The notes beneath the pieces are model-generated. The model did not search any database. It saw nothing but the letters and a program-made list of their open reading frames with translations, and was not told where the DNA came from. From Cyanophora paradoxa (Eukaryota; Glaucocystophyceae; Cyanophorales; Cyanophoraceae), in NCBI GenBank assembly GCA_004431415.1, contig QPMI01000395.1, positions 682,001 through 746,000 on the forward strand: a stretch of 64,000 nucleotides of DNA, given 5' to 3'. Position 1 is the first letter of the stretch; the number at the start of each line of letters is the position of its first letter. Positions 62,567 to 64,000 of this stretch are shown piece after piece. The position numbers and the translations under genes are program-made.

Positions 62567-64000
62567 CACGCAGGCGAGGGAGTGAGCCTCGGTGCGGTGA
62601 GCCAGGCGACCCAGCAGCAGGCGCTCGGGGCGCCGCAGGCCGCAGGCCCCAGGAACCGGTCAAGGGCTATGCCTTTCGGGCCCTCCTGGGCGAGTTCGCG
62701 AACGAGCAGCGTCTGCTTCGCGTCGTCGAGGCCGTTCGTGAAGAGCAGCCCAATGGCGCGCTCTAGGTCACGGGGCTTGGCCGTCAAGTGGGCGTACCAC
62801 TTTGTGAGCGGCATGAGCACCGGGCTCACGTAGCGGGGCAAGTAGGGCCCGCCCTCGCGCTCGCCCTCTTTCTCCACGTCCGTGGCAGGCACGTGGTCAT
62901 ACGGCATGTAATCCAGTGCCCACGACTTCGTGGAGCACCGGGGTGGTGCCTGGGGCACGTCGCGGTCCGGAGAACCGAACGGCCCGAAATAGGCGGGCTT
63001 CGAGGTGTCGCTGGCGTAGGGCGCGGAGCCCTGGCCAGGGTCGGAGCTCGGGGCGGACTCGGAGTCCGTGTCGAGCCGCTCGGCGTCGCTCTCCCCAAGC
63101 TCGGACTCCCCGGAGCCGTCCTCGCTGGCCGGGTTGGCGCAGCGGAGGTCCCGCTCGAACGCAGCCTCGCGAGTGGCATCGTCGAGGGCGCCAGCCGAGA
63201 TGTCCGCCGCAGCGGCATCGAAGGCGGCCTGGTCGCGCGCCTTGGCGGCCATGGCGAGGGCGTCGGACGGCTGGCGGACCGCTGCAACGGCCGCAGCCTC
63301 GTCCGAGTCGGAATCCGTGCCCACGGGCATCACATGTACAGACAGCGACCGAATGGACGGGCCGCCCGGAGGGGCGCCGGCGTTCGGGTTGCCGCCTGCA
63401 GACGAGGAGCTGGCGCCACGCGCGCTCTCGTGCAGGGCGGCCTGCTGCTGCATCACTTGCAGGTGCTGGAAGAATGCAGCCATGGCGGCCGAGTTCGGCG
63501 AGTCAGAGCGGGGCTCGTTCTCGGCGCGAACTTGGTTGAACCGGGGCCGCTGCCCGCGGTTCATGTCCTGGCCGTAGCCCCGGCCGCGTCCGCCGCGGCC
63601 CTGTGACTCAGCGTCCGGGCAGTCCCGGCGGATGTGGTCCAGAGACCCGCAGGTCCAGCAGCCCGGCTCACGGTCGTCCTGGGCGCTCTTCTCCTTGCCC
63701 TTCCCCAGCGGGCGCTGGTTCGGGCCGGAGGCAGGGGCGCGGGTGGCGCCGCCCCGGCTGTAGCCGCCGCCGCGGTCCCGGCCGAAGCCGCCGCGGTCGT
63801 TGCGGTAGCCGCCGCGGGCGTACGGCTCCTGGCGGTGCCCGCCGCGGTGCGAGAACCCGCCGCGGGTCGGGCCGGGCTCGCTGCGCTCATCGGCGGCATC
63901 CTCCTCGCGCGCCGGCCGATCGCGGCGCCGCGCGCGCTTATCCGCAATCCCTTTCACCCACTCGGAGTATGGGATATTGGGGAAGGGGGCCGTGCCCCAC
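62567..64000 (-). CDS. Retroelement gag part with CCHC zinc knuckle
   Basis: The frame enters from the right window edge. An Arg/Gly-rich region (RGGYRNDRGGFGRDRGGGYS) precedes a single zinc knuckle of CX2CX4HX4C form (CWTCGSLDHIRRDC, 63617-63663), typical of nucleocapsid. It is followed by Gly/Arg (GRGGRGRGYGQD), a helical stretch (FFQHLQVMQQQAAL), a Ser/Asp-rich acidic region and KWYAHLTAKPRDLERAIGLL. The usual order puts capsid before the knuckle, so capsid probably lies outside the window. The frame shifts near 62648, where adding one G would continue it. Confidence 0.8.

Larger units (their letters stand above)
50601..64000 (-). mobile_element. Ty3/gypsy-type LTR retrotransposon, gag side cut by window end
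   Basis: Reading right to left: zinc knuckle, a long uncharacterised region, aspartic protease, reverse transcriptase, RNase H, integrase. RT before integrase is the Ty3/gypsy order. The coding region in view exceeds 13.3 kb, longer than usual for this group. Behind 17 one-base frame changes the whole stretch reads as one continuous gag-pol frame. No envelope-like gene (signal peptide plus transmembrane) is seen after integrase. The domain pieces are listed separately. Active residues are present in all enzymes, so the copy may be young and its frame breaks partly artefactual. Confidence 0.9.

Noticed and set aside
51081-62648. Programmed ribosomal frameshifting as the cause of the retroelement frame changes
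   Set aside because: Seventeen sites without slippery-heptamer and pseudoknot signals cannot plausibly all be programmed. Lost bases in G/C runs explain them more simply.
50601-64000. Retrovirus with an envelope gene, or a giant-virus fragment
   Set aside because: No envelope-like frame follows integrase and no viral core genes are present. Domain order and motifs are those of a Ty3/gypsy LTR retrotransposon.
1-64000. tRNA or rRNA genes
   Set aside because: I saw no stretch with cloverleaf-compatible conserved boxes and no rRNA-like segments. A covariance-model scan would be needed to exclude small RNAs.

Overview
The window looks like nuclear DNA of a GC-rich single-celled eukaryote (alga or other protist). 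Coding signal is broken into short exons by introns of about 50-100 nt that mostly start GTGCGC, GTCCGC or GTACCCC and end in CAG. There are no operons or ribosome binding sites, and the recognisable families are eukaryotic: a signal-peptide/transmembrane subtilase, an F-box protein, a Ty3/gypsy retrotransposon and a hAT-type non-autonomous element. I cannot name the species.

Layout. 1-3.0 kb: the end of a leucine-rich F-box-type gene, a small gene of unknown family (paralogue at 36.3-36.8 kb), and an acidic hypothetical gene. 3.0-5.2 kb: little that can be supported. 5.2-20.5 kb: four large dynamin-like GTPase genes in two head-to-head pairs (A-/B+ and C-/D+); the second pair is a recent copy of the first. 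20.8-22.9 kb (-): two tandem PIN/NYN-like nuclease-domain units that may be one gene. 22.9-24.6 kb: mostly unassigned. 24.6-29.65 kb (-): a secreted, membrane-anchored subtilisin-like protease. 29.75-30.67 kb: a 5'-truncated GTPase remnant. 31.1-35.2 kb (-): GTPase E, whose frame runs on from an N-terminal PIN-like domain. 35.4-36.8 kb (-): two small genes. 37.0-44.3 kb: a third head-to-head GTPase pair (F-/G+). 44.7-47.5 kb: a small gene and an F-box/leucine-rich gene. 47.5-50.6 kb: non-coding, with a 536-bp hAT-like element. 50.6-64.0 kb (-): a Ty3/gypsy-type element with its gag side cut by the window end.

The central theme is the GTPase/nuclease cluster. Two GTPase classes can be told apart. 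Class 1 (A, C, E, G) has a P-loop with FKAGKST; class 2 (B, D, F) has a P-loop with I/MKTGKST. They occur as divergent pairs sharing about 300-550 bp of upstream DNA. Both carry long Ala/Glu/Arg-rich helical regions and a C-terminal series of short charged segments (EKYVERVP-, VPVEKQR-like) reminiscent of cytoskeletal alveolin/articulin repeats. A PIN-like nuclease domain occurs beside the pairs and, in gene E, in frame with a GTPase. Divergent pairing, tandem amplification and swapping of a nuclease module suggest a co-evolving multi-component system, possibly defence or membrane remodelling. That role is inference only.

A caution on sequence quality. The retroelement frame changes 17 times, always in the same direction, mostly beside short G/C runs, and GTPase copy F shows three one-base losses. 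Systematic one-base deletions in the assembly are a likely cause, so some apparent breaks may not be biological.
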